A DNA stretch of 64,000 bases from JAHIKV01 sp963733145 (GCA_963733145.1 CAVTCJ010000008.1:190576-254575); one strand, 5' to 3'; positions 26,535-36,753 are shown, counted from the first letter of the stretch. Translations and numbers: made by a program. The notes: generated from the letters alone by a model not told the origin.

Positions 26535-27803
26535 ATGCAGGAAATCCTTTTCGAATACAAGCTGAATCCGACCACCTGGGCGTATATTTCAGCGCTGATG
26601 ATGGTCGGCGTCTATTTCAAGTTCCAGCGGTTCTGGAGCGTGCGGAACTTGGACCTGGCGGCTTTGATCGCCTTCTCGCCCGGCTTGCTGCTGATCTACC
26701 ACGGGCTGTTGAAACACGATGAGTTGATCGGAAGGGGATACGCCTGGCTGTTCGCCGTCGGCCTGTTCTTTCTGATTCGCCTGCTGTTGGATCCGGTGAT
26801 GGTCCGCCGTCCGCTGCTGGAACCGAATCTTTCGGCGGGCGGGCTGACGTTCACGGGCGCCGCCATGCTGGTGTTCCTGATGGCCAACGTCATTACTTGC
26901 CCGCACGAACGGTTGGAGTTCCTCCTGGCGCAACACGAGCCCGCCGCAACGACGGCGCCGGGCTACGCTCCCTTTCAGAAGTTCGCGGCCGTTACCAACC
27001 GGGAGATGGCGTCGCCGCAGACGCCGTCTCCGGACGACGCCCGCAGTCTGTCGCTGCACCTGACGCCCTCCCACGTCGCGGCCATCCTGGCGCATCTGGC
27101 CGTGGTGGCGGGGATGGTCTGGATCGGCTTCCGCCATTTCGGCAACTTCCATACCGGCGTGGCCGCGGCCACGCTCTATCTCCTCACTTTCTACACCAGC
27201 CAACTCACCAGCCAGGTCGAGCACGTCGCCCCGGCGGCGCTGCTGGTTTGGGCCGTGGCCGCCTATCGCCGGCCCGTGATCGCCGGCCTGCTGATCGGAC
27301 TGGCGGCGGGCCTGATCTATTACCCCTTGTTCCTGCTCCCTTTGTGGTGCGGATTCTATTGGCGGCGCGGTGCGATCCGATTTCTGCTGGGAGTGGCGGC
27401 GGCGCTGGCGGCGCTGGTCACCCTGCTGGCCTTCCTTTCGCCGGACGTCGGCGCCTTTGTCGCCCAACTCGGGCAAATGTTCGGCGTGCGGAATCCATTC
27501 ACGGCCCCGCTGTCGGGCTTCTGGCATTACTTCGAGCCCGAGTATCGCATCCCGGTGGTAGCGGCTTTTGTCGTGCTATCCCTCGGCCTGGCCCTCTGGC
27601 CGGCTCATAAGAATCTCGGCACGCTGCTAAGCTGCTCGGCGGCGGTGATGTTGGCCACCCAATTCTGGCACGCCGACCAGGGCGGCCTCTATATGGCCTG
27701 GTTCCTGCCCCTGCTGATCCTGACCGTATTCCGTCCGAATCTCGAAGATCGCGTCGCCCTCTCGGCCGTCCGACCGGCGAAGGGATGGCGACTGAAGGGC
27801 TGA
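26535..27803 (+). CDS. polytopic membrane protein of unknown function
   Basis: 422 residues with about nine to ten predicted hydrophobic helices, for example YISALMMVGVYFKF, LAALIAFSPGLLLIYHGLL and FLLGVAAALAALVTLLAFLS. A polar loop of about 60 residues lies between helix groups. No catalytic motif recognised. It follows the cytochrome genes on the same strand, 204 bp downstream and separated by a palindromic element, so a shared operon is uncertain. A membrane-bound glycosyltransferase-like fold is possible from the helix layout but not supported by motifs. Confidence 0.7.
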   Translation: MQEILFEYKLNPTTWAYISALMMVGVYFKFQRFWSVRNLDLAALIAFSPGLLLIYHGLLKHDELIGRGYAWLFAVGLFFLIRLLLDPVMVRRPLLEPNLSAGGLTFTGAAMLVFLMANVITCPHERLEFLLAQHEPAATTAPGYAPFQKFAAVTNREMASPQTPSPDDARSLSLHLTPSHVAAILAHLAVVAGMVWIGFRHFGNFHTGVAAATLYLLTFYTSQLTSQVEHVAPAALLVWAVAAYRRPVIAGLLIGLAAGLIYYPLFLLPLWCGFYWRRGAIRFLLGVAAALAALVTLLAFLSPDVGAFVAQLGQMFGVRNPFTAPLSGFWHYFEPEYRIPVVAAFVVLSLGLALWPAHKNLGTLLSCSAAVMLATQFWHADQGGLYMAWFLPLLILTVFRPNLEDRVALSAVRPAKGWRLKG

Positions 27804-27808
27804 GAAAC

Positions 27809-27930
27809 GGGTGCGGCAAGAAATCCCGGCAAATCGGTCATTCTGAGCGCAGCGAAGAATCTCGCTGGAACCACCGAGATTCTTCGCTGCGCTCGGAATG
27901 ACACGAACGCCAAGAAATCTTGCCGCACCC
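27809..27930. repeat. nested palindromic element with GGGTGCGGCAAGA ends
   Basis: Outer arms GGGTGCGGCAAGAAATC / GAAATCTTGCCGCACCC enclose inner arms GTCATTCTGAGCGCAGCGAAGAATCTC / GAGATTCTTCGCTGCGCTCGGAATGAC. A half of the inner unit recurs inside the element at 58579-58878. Confidence 0.85.
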
Positions 27931-28066
27931 TGAGATACATGCCGGTTGCACGCCGCAAGCGCCGGGTGTATCATAACCATACCCTCCATTTACGTCCCCT
28001 GGGTTTTAATCTCTCCCGCTCGACGGGTGAGACGCCTGAATTCTTTCATGTTGGGAGCAATTTTTC

Positions 28067-29386
28067 ATGGGCAATTCCAAAGAAGTTTCGCGTCGGAAGT
28101 TCCTTGGCGCCGGTGCCGCCCTGACCGCCGCCGTAGCCGCGCCGTATGTGATCCCCTCGGGCGTGCTGGCCGCGCCGGGCCGGCCGGGCGCAAACGACCG
28201 TATCCGCGTCGGCGCGATCGGCGTCGGACGGCAGGGACACGACATGTTGAGGGTCATCTCCAAAAACAAGGACGCGCAAATCGTCGCCGTCGCCGACGTC
28301 AACCGCCCCCGCGTGGAAGAGGTCGCCGCCCTGTACAAGGCCGAGCCGTACTCCGACTATCGCAAATTGCTCGATCGCCAGGACATCGACGGCATCTTCA
28401 CCGCCACGAACGACCACTGGCGGGCGTTGGTCTGCATCCATGCTTGTCAGGCAGGCAAGGACGTCTACGCCGAAAAACCCATGTCCCACACCATCCGCGA
28501 GGGCCGGCTGATGGTCCAAGCGGTGCGAAAATACGGCCGCGTCCTGCAAACCGGCAGCCACTGGCGAACCTCGCCGCCGAACCAGGCGGCATGCAAAATG
28601 GTCCGCGAGGGGCGCATCGGAAAAATCCGCGAGGTAGTCGCCCACAATTATCCCAGCCCGTGGGAAGGCACACTGCCCGCCCAGCCCGTCCCGGCCGGAC
28701 TCGATTGGGAAAAATGGTGCGGACCAACGGAAATCGTGCCGTACAACCTCGACCTCTACACGCCGCGGGCCAAGCCCGGCTGGATCTCCTTCCGGCCCTA
28801 CTCCGGCGGCGAGATGACCGGCTGGGGCGCGCACGGCCTGGACCAGGTACAATGCGCCCTGGGGTTGAGCGAGACCGGGCCGGTCGAGGTCTGGACCGAC
28901 GGCCGGAGTTTCGATCCGCCCACCTACGCCAAGCCCGAGTCGCGCAAACGGGGCGACAAGCTCTGCAGCGTGCCGAAGGTCTCGTTCCGCTATGCCAACG
29001 GCATCGTCCTCCGCTTGGACGACGGCCCGCCGGGCGGCGGCGCCTTCCACGGCGAAAAGGGGACCATTTTCATCGACTGCGGCAAGTATTGGTCCGATCC
29101 GCCGGAAATCGTCGGCGAGCCGGTGAAGCCCATGGCGCTGTTCTTCATCCGCCTGGCCCACGTGCAGAACTGGCTGGACTGCATCCGCAGCCGCGAGAAA
29201 CCGATCGCCGACGTGGAGATCGGCCATCGTTCGGCCACGCTCTGCCACCTGGGCAACATCGCCCGCTGGACAGGCCGCAAACTTCGCTGGGACCCGGTGA
29301 AGGAAACCTTCCCTGACGACATTGAGGCTAACAAGTATCTCGATCGCCAACGCCGGAAACCGTATGAGTTGCCCGAGGTGATTTAA
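28067..29386 (+). CDS. Tat-exported Gfo/Idh/MocA family oxidoreductase
   Basis: 439 residues. The Tat signal SKEVSRRKFLGAGAALTAA precedes a Rossmann NAD(P)-binding domain (IRVGAIGVGRQGHDML) and the family EKP motif (DVYAEKPMSHTIREG). Several Asp/Arg/His-rich C-terminal segments follow, in the planctomycete secreted oxidoreductase style. Probably acts on a sugar or sugar derivative; in this subfamily the cofactor is expected to bind before export. ATG 28067 has GGGAG about 10 bases upstream. A monocistronic unit between two palindromic elements. Frame intact. Confidence 0.88.
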   Translation: MGNSKEVSRRKFLGAGAALTAAVAAPYVIPSGVLAAPGRPGANDRIRVGAIGVGRQGHDMLRVISKNKDAQIVAVADVNRPRVEEVAALYKAEPYSDYRKLLDRQDIDGIFTATNDHWRALVCIHACQAGKDVYAEKPMSHTIREGRLMVQAVRKYGRVLQTGSHWRTSPPNQAACKMVREGRIGKIREVVAHNYPSPWEGTLPAQPVPAGLDWEKWCGPTEIVPYNLDLYTPRAKPGWISFRPYSGGEMTGWGAHGLDQVQCALGLSETGPVEVWTDGRSFDPPTYAKPESRKRGDKLCSVPKVSFRYANGIVLRLDDGPPGGGAFHGEKGTIFIDCGKYWSDPPEIVGEPVKPMALFFIRLAHVQNWLDCIRSREKPIADVEIGHRSATLCHLGNIARWTGRKLRWDPVKETFPDDIEANKYLDRQRRKPYELPEVI

Positions 29387-29388
29387 CA

Positions 29389-29518
29389 CTGCTGCGCAAG
29401 GTCGGTAGTCGCGTGAAAGGGGACTGGCTCCGTCGCAGTGGACGCCCAGACTTGCCAAAACGGTTTGCGGCTTTCGGTGCCTGTCCCCTTTCACGCCAAC
29501 CTTGCGCAGTAGTGTTAA
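29389..29518. repeat. nested palindromic element with CTGCGCAAGGT ends
   Basis: AACACTGCTGCGCAAGGT at the left and ACCTTGCGCAGTAGTGTT at the right enclose CGTGAAAGGGGAC / GTCCCCTTTCACG. Starts three bases after the oxidoreductase stop codon, so it may double as its terminator. Confidence 0.85.
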
Positions 29519-29600
29519 CCGTGGGGATGAGTTAGCTCGATGCGGCCGGTGGGATCGTACCGGAAGGCGACCTCGGGGGAACCAGACGATTGACCGTCGG
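29519..29600 (-). pseudogene. possible C-terminal remnant of a lost gene
   Basis: On the minus strand the bases just right of 29516 read as a short peptide end (PEVAFRYDPTGRIELTHPHG, then stop) that looks protein-like and resembles the end of a beta-rich domain. Nothing upstream extends it. Too short to assign. Confidence 0.25.
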
Positions 29601-29606
29601 ATAAGT

Positions 29607-29694
29607 AATGCAACTGTTTAGCGGCCGACGGTACGTCGGCCAGCGGTGGAACACGGGCCGTCGCACCGACGGCCGCTAAACAGATGTTGCATTA
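29607..29694. repeat. palindromic element, TTTAGCGGCCG family with TAATGCAAC ends
   Basis: TAATGCAACTGTTTAGCGGCCG and CGGCCGCTAAACAGATGTTGCATTA are inverted. Same inner family as 35994-36056 and 48563-48626. The rest of the stretch to 29886 holds another GC-rich palindrome at about 29830-29880 and no gene. Confidence 0.8.
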
Positions 29695-29886
29695 GTTCTC
29701 TGAACATCAATAATCATGGCGGTTTAGCAGACATTTCGGGGCGAACAAGAGGGGTGACGTCAGCCGGAATCCCCACCGGTAACGTACATGGATTCAGGAC
29801 GACGTGGAGATATTTTTTGCTCCGCCTCGCCCTCTGCCCCTCTCCCGGCAAACCTTCGGTCGGTGCCCGGAGAGGGGAGATGAAGA

Positions 29887-32641
29887 CTATTTTGCCGCCA
29901 CGTTGGCTTCGGCCAGGACGGCGCCTTCCAACTCGGCGGAAGCGAGCGCTTCGCCGGGGGAGCAAATCGCTTGGACAGGTTCCATGACGGCCGGCCCGAT
30001 GTAATCCCGGCCCAGCGCCTCGTCCGTCAAACGGCTCGCGCGCTTCTCGATGTACTCGCGCAGCCATTTGATGGTCTCATCGACGGTATCAGCTTGCAGC
30101 AGGAGGAGCTCGCCGGGGATGGTCGAACTCGAGCGCGGTCTCGGCCGCGTTGGTGGCGCCGCGGATTTCGACGATCTCTTTGGTCCGCGTGGCCGAACTC
30201 AATCCCTTGCGGAGCAGGCCCATGATCTCGCCGGGATTGCGGCCGCGGAGGTAGTGGTCCTCATAGAGCACGACGCGGTCGAAGGCCGCCCCCAGCAGTT
30301 CGCCCTGGCGGATAATGTCGCAATCGCGGCGGTCGCCGGCGGTCGAGTACACGCAGCCCCGGCGGAGATGCGGAAACTTGTCGATCGCCTCGATCACCGC
30401 GGAGAGCGAATGCACGTTGTGGCCGTAGTCCACCACGACGGTCGCGCCTTCGATCTCCAGGACGTTGAACCGGGCGGGGACTTTGTCGATGTCGGCCGCG
30501 AAGGACGCCGCCCGGCTGCGGATCACCTCCATCGGCACGCCCAGCGACCAGGCGGCGGCGATTGAAGCCAGGCAGTTCTGCACCTGGAAGCCGACTTGCC
30601 CGCCGCGGGTCAGGGGAAGCTGATCGATCGAGATGACGGTCTCCTCTCGATCGCCCTCGGCGACGATAACCTGGCGGTCGCGGACAAAGGCCGCCCGGCC
30701 ACCCACGCCGAGATGCCGCACGATTGTCGGACAGGCCGGATCGAGGGCGAAAAATACAATCCCACCGTGGCAGTAGGCCGCCATTCCCGCCACCAGCGGA
30801 TCGGCGGCGTTGAGCACGGCGTAACCGCCCGGCGCCACCGCCTCGACGATGCACCGCTTCACCTTGGCCAACTCCTCCGGCGTGTTTATGTCGCAGAGCC
30901 CCAGGTGATCGCCCTCGCCGATGTTCGTCACCACCGCCACGTCGCAGAAATCGAAGGCCAGACCCTCGCGGAGGATTCCGCCGCGGGCGGTCTCGAACAC
31001 CGCCATCTCGACGCTCGGGTTCAGCAGCACGTCGCGGGCGCTCTGCGGACCGCTGCAATCCGCATGATCCTGCCGCTGGTCGTCAATGTAGATGCCGTCG
31101 GTGCAGGTCATTCCCACGCACTTGCCCAGACCGCGTAGGATGTGGGCGATAAACCGCGTGGTGGTCGTTTTTCCATTCACCCCGGTGACGGAGACGATCG
31201 GCACGCGCCCGGTGTCTCCAGGCGGATACAGGAGATCGACGATCGCCTCGCCGACCGGCCGGGAGATGCCGGCCGATGGTTCGAGGTGCATCCGTAGCCC
31301 TGGAGCGGCATTGACCTCGACGGCCATTCCGCCCTGCTCCTCCAAGGGGCGCGAGATGTCGTGCGCGATGATGTCGATGCCGGCGATGTCCAGCCCCACC
31401 GCCCGGGCGGCGGCAATCGCGCGAGCCGCCACGGCCGGATGAACCCGCTCGGTCACGTCGATGGCCGTTCCGCCGGTGCTCAGGTTGGCGTTGCGGCGAA
31501 TCAGCACCATCTGTCCGATGGGCGGGACGGAATCGGGCGTGTAACCTTGCTCGGCCAACACGGCCAAGCCCACCGGGTCCAGCTTGATTTTACTGAGCAT
31601 CGTGGCATGATGCTCGCCGCGCCGCGGATCGGTGTTCTCCAATTCGATTAGTTGGTTGATCGTCAGCACGCCGTCGCCGACGACGTGGGCGGGTTCGCGC
31701 CGCGCGGCGGCCACCACCCGGTCGCCCACGACCAACAGCCGATAATCGTGGCCCGGCACGTACTTTTCGACCAATATCGAATCGCTTTCCAGCAAGGCCG
31801 CAGTGTATGCGGCGGTCACCTGCTCGCGGGTGTTCAGGTTGGCGGCCACTCCCCGGCCCTGGTTTCCGTCCCGGGGCTTAACGACCACGGGCGTGCCCAG
31901 TTCGCAAGCCGCCCGCCAGGCGTCCTCGGCGTCTACGACCGGCCGGCCGCACGGAATGGGTACACCCGCCGAGCGGAGGAACTCGCGGGTAAGTTCCTTG
32001 TCCTGAGCGATCGATTCGGCGATGGCCCCGGTCCGATCGGTTTCGGCGGCCTGAATGCGGTGCTGCTTCCGGCCGTGGCCGAAAACGACAAGGCTGTTGG
32101 TGTTCATCCGCCGGATCGGGATGCGCCGTGCCAGCGCCGCCTCCACAATGGCGCCGGTGCTCGGCCCCAGGCAAATATCCTGGGCCAGATCGCGGAGCCG
32201 TTCGATCTGAGCGGCAACGTCAAAGGGCAGATTGTGGACCGCGGCGTGGCACAGTTCTCGGGCGGTGGCCAGACATTCCCGGCCGACCGTCTCCTCAATG
32301 TATTCGACGATTACCTTGTAAACCCCCTCCTCCGAGGTTTCGCGGGCCTTGCCGAAGCCGACGGCCGTGCCGGCCAGCGACTGAAGCTCCAAGGTCACGT
32401 GTTCGAGGATATGGCCCTGATACGTGCCGAGCCGGAGGCGCTCGAAGAACCCCCCCCGTTCGCCGATGCTGCAACGGTGTTCGATCATGCTGGGCATCCA
32501 GCTTTTCAAACGTTCGTTGAAGCCGGGGATTACGTTCGAGGGTTTGTCTTTCAACTCACCCAGATCGACCCAAGCCTCCAGCACCGGAAAGTTTGCCCAG
32601 ATATTTGGTCCACGAAGCGCTAAAACTTTGCGGAATTCCAT
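29887..32641 (-). CDS. cphA: cyanophycin synthetase CphA (one frame break near the C-terminus)
   Basis: Non-ribosomal synthesis of multi-L-arginyl-poly-L-aspartate (cyanophycin) from Asp and Arg with ATP. About 917 residues: an N-terminal domain (EFRKVLALRGPNIWA), an ATP-grasp domain (VVKPRDGNQGRGV, about residues 215-475) and a Mur-ligase-like domain with P-loop VSVTGVNGKTTTTR near residue 490 and DYGHNVHS. An open frame stops at 30089, but one extra C in a C run at about 30128 accounts for this. After it the sequence continues as ELLLLQADTVDETIKWLREY to a stop at 29887, matching the usual CphA end. No cyanophycinase is in the window. Confidence 0.93.
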
Positions 32642-33653
32642 AGTTGTCTCTCACAAATAACTTTGTAAGTCTCTCCGAGGCCAGGGTTGATCGAACCGTA
32701 TTATCACAATCTACGTAGGGAGCGGGAAAATGGTTGGGTTATTCGGGCGAAATATGGAATAATCGCGAAATTAGGCGCCGTAACACTGACGGTCACTTGC
32801 AATGGACGATGGCAACAATCCGACCCCCCCGCTGATGGAGGGCGATCACTCTGCATGGACCTCTATGTTGTTACATTTGCGGAAAGCGTGCGTAGGGTGG
32901 GACAAGCGAAGCGCGGTCCCACCATATTTTCGCCGTAATTGGTGGGACCGCGCTTCGCTTGTCCCACCCTACGATCCTCAACAGCAACTAAATAGATCAA
33001 TTATCGGATTCCCTCTGACGCGCGGATCATGTTCCCGCACCGCGATATATTCCGAGAAACGTATCCGCGCTAGTCCCAATGCCCCCGTCTTGCCCAGTCA
33101 GTGGCAAATCTCGGTCCCAGCGCAGACCTATACCATCGGAACACCGTTCCAGAAGGTGAAACGCAAGCATCGGCTAATTTTGTTCCGTAAATGAGTAGTG
33201 GTCGCCAGGTGTTCCTTCCTGCGACGATAATCACATAATTAAATCTTCCCTTGGATATAAATGCAACTACCAAAGTGAAAAATTGGGAAAATTGCGTCGG
33301 TCCGGCTGGCTTGTCCTTCAGGGCAACGCCGGGGGCCGATCCATTTTTCGATGGAGCATTGTCTTTGGCAAGAATAACGTCGGCCGAAAACATGGACCTG
33401 GCCCTTTTGCTCTGCCCGACACACCCATCCGCCAGGTGGTTAGCATGAAGTCGTGAGCCGACTTGCTCTTGAACGCCAGTAAATCATCTGTTCCACTGAT
33501 GAGAGTCTTCCACAATGAAAGATAGTCTATGATGGATCGCCTCGGCGGCGGAAAGTCGCTATGTTAGGACGATCTCGGCAGCCTTAGAGACGGCTGATGT
33601 GAAAAGTCCGTCACTACCCATCAGGGTGGGGTCGAGCTTTCCGGGGGATTGAA
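32642..33653. other. 1-kb gene-free spacer between cphA and the ABC transporter
   Basis: Divergent region that should contain promoters for both cphA (minus) and the transporter (plus). It holds one palindromic element at 32893-32975. The rest (33000-33650) has only short frames on both strands without recognisable protein character. I see no RNA gene or known riboswitch. Confidence 0.5.
32893..32975. repeat. palindromic element, GTAGGGTGGGACAAGCGAAGCG family
   Basis: GTAGGGTGGGACAAGCGAAGCG and CGCTTCGCTTGTCCCACCCTAC are perfect inverted 22-mers. An almost identical copy lies inside the glycosyltransferase gene at 55067-55150, and a related one lies at 13303-13385. Confidence 0.92.
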
Positions 33654-35954
33654 TTGAACGCCACAAACGACTCTTGGGAGTTGCTGCCGGAGGAATTGCG
33701 CGCCGCGGCCGCGGCCGAATTGGCCCCCCACGAATCACCTCTGGCCTGGCTGGAACTAGACCTGGATACCGGGCTGCAATTCTCCCGGGGATTGGTGGTT
33801 TTGACCACCCGGCAATTGCTGGCCGTCGAGCGTGAAGAAGCGGCCGACGAGGCCGGACCGTCTTCGACGGTCGCACTTCGAGTCCGCTCCTGGCCGCTGG
33901 ATCGGGTCGAGGGTTTGAGGGCAAAGGACCTGGGGGGGACCGGGCGGTTGGAACTGCTGGGCCCCGACTCGCTCTTATGCCACTGGCGATTCACCATCGG
34001 CCGCGCGTCGGCCGCGCATCGAATCGTCAACCGCTTCGAGAGCGCTCGGCAGGGCAAACTGGCCGGCGAAGAAAAACTCGCCGAACCGGCGACTACCGTT
34101 TGCCCGAGTTGCGGCGCCATCCTGGCGGCCGATCAAGGGACTTGCCCCGATTGCGAATCAGCCAAGAGCAAGCCCCCGGTCCGCTCGCTCTACCGGTTGA
34201 TCGGTTTCGCGAAAACGCGGAAATGGTCCGTATTGTTGGGGATGGCGTTGTTGGTGGCCGGCAGTTACGTCGGCCTATTGCCCACGTACCTGACGATCCC
34301 GTTGGTCGACAAGGTGTTGCTGCCCGCCGAAGCGGCGAAACACCTCACCGACTCGCAAACGCGGGAATATATCCGGCTGGCCGCCATGTACTTGCTGGGC
34401 TACGCGGGGATTTCGGTGTTGGCCTGGCTGCTGTCTTGGGCGCGGACTTACGTGCTGGCCCGCGTCGGCGAGCGAATCGCCGTCGATCTGCGCAACAACA
34501 CGTATAGCCACATGCAATGTTTGTCGATCGAGTTTTTCGGCGGCAAACGGACGGGCGATCTGATCTCCCGGGTCAGCACCGACACCGACCGCATCTGCTA
34601 TTATTTGACGGTCTACCTGCTCGATTTCGCCAGCGATTTTTTGACGCTGATAATGATGGCGGCAATCATGGTTTCGCTGGCCCCGAAGTTGACCTTGGCC
34701 GCATTGGTTCCGTTGCCGATAATCGTTTATCTGGTGCAAATTGTCCGCGGCCGATTGAGGCGGGGATTCGCGCTGGGCACCCGCGCCTGGGGAGAAATGA
34801 CCAGCGTGCTGGCCGACACGATCCCTGGCATTCGCGTCGTCAAGGCCTTCGCCCAGGAGCGCCGCGAGGTCGATCGCTTCCGCGAAGCCAACGACCGCGT
34901 GCTCCGGGCCAACGACCGCGTGAACAACATCTGGACCTTCTTCCAGCCCATCGTTTCGCTGCTGACTTCCCTGGGGCTGCTGGTCGTCTGGGGATTCGGT
35001 TCCTGGCAAATCATCATTCACCAGGGAGTGTCGTTCGGCATTCTGCAGGGTTTCGTACAATACCTGATTCGCTTCTATGGGCGAATGGATTCGATGAGCC
35101 GGATCGTGGCCGCCACGCAGTGCGCGGGGGCCAGCGCCCAGCGGATTTTCGCCATCCTCGACCGTGTGCCCAGCGTGGCCGAGCCGGTCCATCCGGTGCA
35201 TCCCGGCCGGCTGCAGGGCGAAGTCGAGTTTCGCGGCGTGGGCTTCCACTACGGCAGCCGCCCCGTGCTCACCGGCATCAACCTGCACGTCAGCCCGGGC
35301 GAGATGATCGGACTGGTCGGGCCCAGTGGAGCCGGCAAAACCACGATGGTCAACTTGGTTTGCCGTTTCTACGACGTCACCGAAGGGGCCATCCTGGTCG
35401 ACGGCACGGACATCCGCTCCTTCCCGCTGGAAGAGTATCGCCGCCACATCGGCATCGTGCTTCAGGAGCCGTTCCTGTTTTTCGGGACGATCGCCGAGAA
35501 CGTCGCCTACGGCCGGCCGGACGCCACGCGCGAGGAGATCATCGCCGCCGCCCGCGCCGCCCGGGCCCACGAGTTCATCCTCCGTTTGCCCGACGCCTAC
35601 GATTCGCTGGTCGGCGAACGGGGTCAGTTCCTCTCGGGCGGGGAGCGGCAGCGGATCAGCATCGCCCGGGCGCTGTTGATCGACCCCCGCATTCTGATCC
35701 TCGACGAGGCGACCTCCTCGGTGGACACGGAAACCGAGCGCGAGATTCAACTGGCGCTGGAAAATCTGGTGCAGGGCCGGACCACAATCGCCATCGCCCA
35801 CCGCCTGAGCACGCTCCGCCGAGCGGACCGGCTGGTGGTCATCGAACGGGGGCGGATCACCGAGGTCGGGCCGCACGACGAGTTGTTGCGGAAAGACGGC
35901 ACTTTTGCCCGGCTGCACCGCGCACAATTCGAACTGAGCCAGGGTTTGAGTTGA
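33654..35954 (+). CDS. cyanophycin-associated ABC transporter, fused permease and ATPase
   Basis: 766 residues. About 150 residues of N-terminal soluble domain and a zinc-ribbon-like CPSCGAILAADQGTCPDC (about 149-166) precede a six-helix exporter-type membrane domain (about 190-490). The ATPase has Walker A GPSGAGKTT near 556, signature LSGGERQR and Walker B ILILDEAT. The N-terminal extension and neighbourhood match the transporter family that accompanies cyanophycin synthetase and DUF1854 genes in other bacteria; its substrate is unknown. The TTG start at 33654 has a weak GGGGGA upstream, so the start is less certain than the rest. Confidence 0.85.
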   Translation: MNATNDSWELLPEELRAAAAAELAPHESPLAWLELDLDTGLQFSRGLVVLTTRQLLAVEREEAADEAGPSSTVALRVRSWPLDRVEGLRAKDLGGTGRLELLGPDSLLCHWRFTIGRASAAHRIVNRFESARQGKLAGEEKLAEPATTVCPSCGAILAADQGTCPDCESAKSKPPVRSLYRLIGFAKTRKWSVLLGMALLVAGSYVGLLPTYLTIPLVDKVLLPAEAAKHLTDSQTREYIRLAAMYLLGYAGISVLAWLLSWARTYVLARVGERIAVDLRNNTYSHMQCLSIEFFGGKRTGDLISRVSTDTDRICYYLTVYLLDFASDFLTLIMMAAIMVSLAPKLTLAALVPLPIIVYLVQIVRGRLRRGFALGTRAWGEMTSVLADTIPGIRVVKAFAQERREVDRFREANDRVLRANDRVNNIWTFFQPIVSLLTSLGLLVVWGFGSWQIIIHQGVSFGILQGFVQYLIRFYGRMDSMSRIVAATQCAGASAQRIFAILDRVPSVAEPVHPVHPGRLQGEVEFRGVGFHYGSRPVLTGINLHVSPGEMIGLVGPSGAGKTTMVNLVCRFYDVTEGAILVDGTDIRSFPLEEYRRHIGIVLQEPFLFFGTIAENVAYGRPDATREEIIAAARAARAHEFILRLPDAYDSLVGERGQFLSGGERQRISIARALLIDPRILILDEATSSVDTETEREIQLALENLVQGRTTIAIAHRLSTLRRADRLVVIERGRITEVGPHDELLRKDGTFARLHRAQFELSQGLS

Positions 35955-35993
35955 TCCATGACCAATTTACCGTTGAAACATGCATGTATCTTG

Positions 35994-36056
35994 TTTAGCA
36001 GCCGCCGGCACGGCGGCTTGAAACCGCCACCCGGGCCGTCGTGCCGACGGCCGCTA
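35994..36056. repeat. palindromic element, TTTAGCNGCCGNCGG family
   Basis: GTTTAGCAGCCGCCGGCACGGCGG and CCGTCGTGCCGACGGCCGCTAA are imperfect inverted arms. Same family as 29607-29694 and 48563-48626. Confidence 0.75.
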
Positions 36057-36078
36057 AGTTGTCGTTCAAAAACAACTT

Positions 36079-36164
36079 CGGTATATGTAGGACAGCCGCC
36101 CCCGGCTGTCCAGGGCGATTCGCACAGCCGAGGGCGGCTGTGCCACAAGTTGTTTTTGGACAAC
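36079..36164. repeat. palindromic element, same family as the one inside gvpF
   Basis: GTAGGACAGCCGCCCCCGGCTGTCC and ACAGCCGAGGGCGGCTGTGCCAC form a hairpin in the gap before the DUF1854 gene. The in-gene copy is at 8790-8873. Confidence 0.85.
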
Positions 36165-36196
36165 CGCTAAACGATTGATCTTTCGTTTTACAAAAT

Positions 36197-36665
36197 ATGT
36201 TGGATTTCACACTGGAACGGGACAACTGGCAGCAACTCGTGCTGGTTCTGGCAGGACGGCCGCCGCGTGGCGGGAGTCGAGCCGGTCCGGGCGTTCCCCA
36301 TCTCCACACCGGATGGGTTCCTCTCGATCTGCGACGCCGAGGGGCACGTCCTGATCCGCATTGATAGCCTCGCCGACCTGCCGGCCGAAGTTCGCATGTT
36401 GATCGAAACGGAGTTGTCCCGCCGCGAGTTCGTCCCCGTCGTGTTGTGCATCGAAAGCGTCTTCACCGAGAGCGATCCGTCGGAGTGGCGGGTGGTGACG
36501 GACCGCGGACCGACGACGTTCCTTATGGAAGACAGCGACAACGACGTGCGGCGGTTGGGCCCCTGCCGCATCATGCTGGTCGACACGCACGGCATTCGCT
36601 ATTTGATACCCGACACGCGCCGCTTGAACGCCGCCAGCCGGCGGATTCTGGACCGGTATTTGTAG
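36197..36665 (+). CDS. cyanophycin-associated DUF1854 protein (one frame break)
   Basis: About 155 residues. The N-terminus LDFTLERDNWQQLVL continues, after one extra base at about 36243, as FWQDGRRVAGVEPVRAFPIS, then WRVVTDRGPTTFLME and HGIRYLIPDTRRLNAASRRI, which is the DUF1854 pattern. DUF1854 genes sit next to ABC transporter and cphA genes in many bacteria and are thought to take part in cyanophycin metabolism, with no known reaction. No signal peptide. Follows the transporter after two palindromic elements. Confidence 0.82.
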
Positions 36666-36677
36666 GGTGCGCGCGGC

Positions 36678-36753
36678 GTGCCACGGCTGGCTTGTCCAGC
36701 AGTGCATAGTGCTGCCGATCACCCCACAGTGCTGGACAAGCCAGCAGTGGCAC
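36678..36753. repeat. palindromic element overlapping the subtilase stop codon
   Basis: GTGCCACGGCTGGCTTGTCCAG and CTGGACAAGCCAGCAGTGGCAC are inverted arms. The right arm encodes the last 11 residues of the subtilase, and the left arm lies beyond its stop. It probably serves as a bidirectional terminator between the convergent genes. Confidence 0.85.

Noticed and set aside
29887..30089. CphA truncated at 30089
   Set aside because: Removing one C from a four-C run restores the conserved CphA C-terminus through to 29887, so truncation is more likely a sequence error.
32642..33653. Small genes in the cphA-ABC spacer
   Set aside because: Short frames exist on both strands, but none has a ribosome-binding site plus protein-like composition, and part of the region is a palindromic element.
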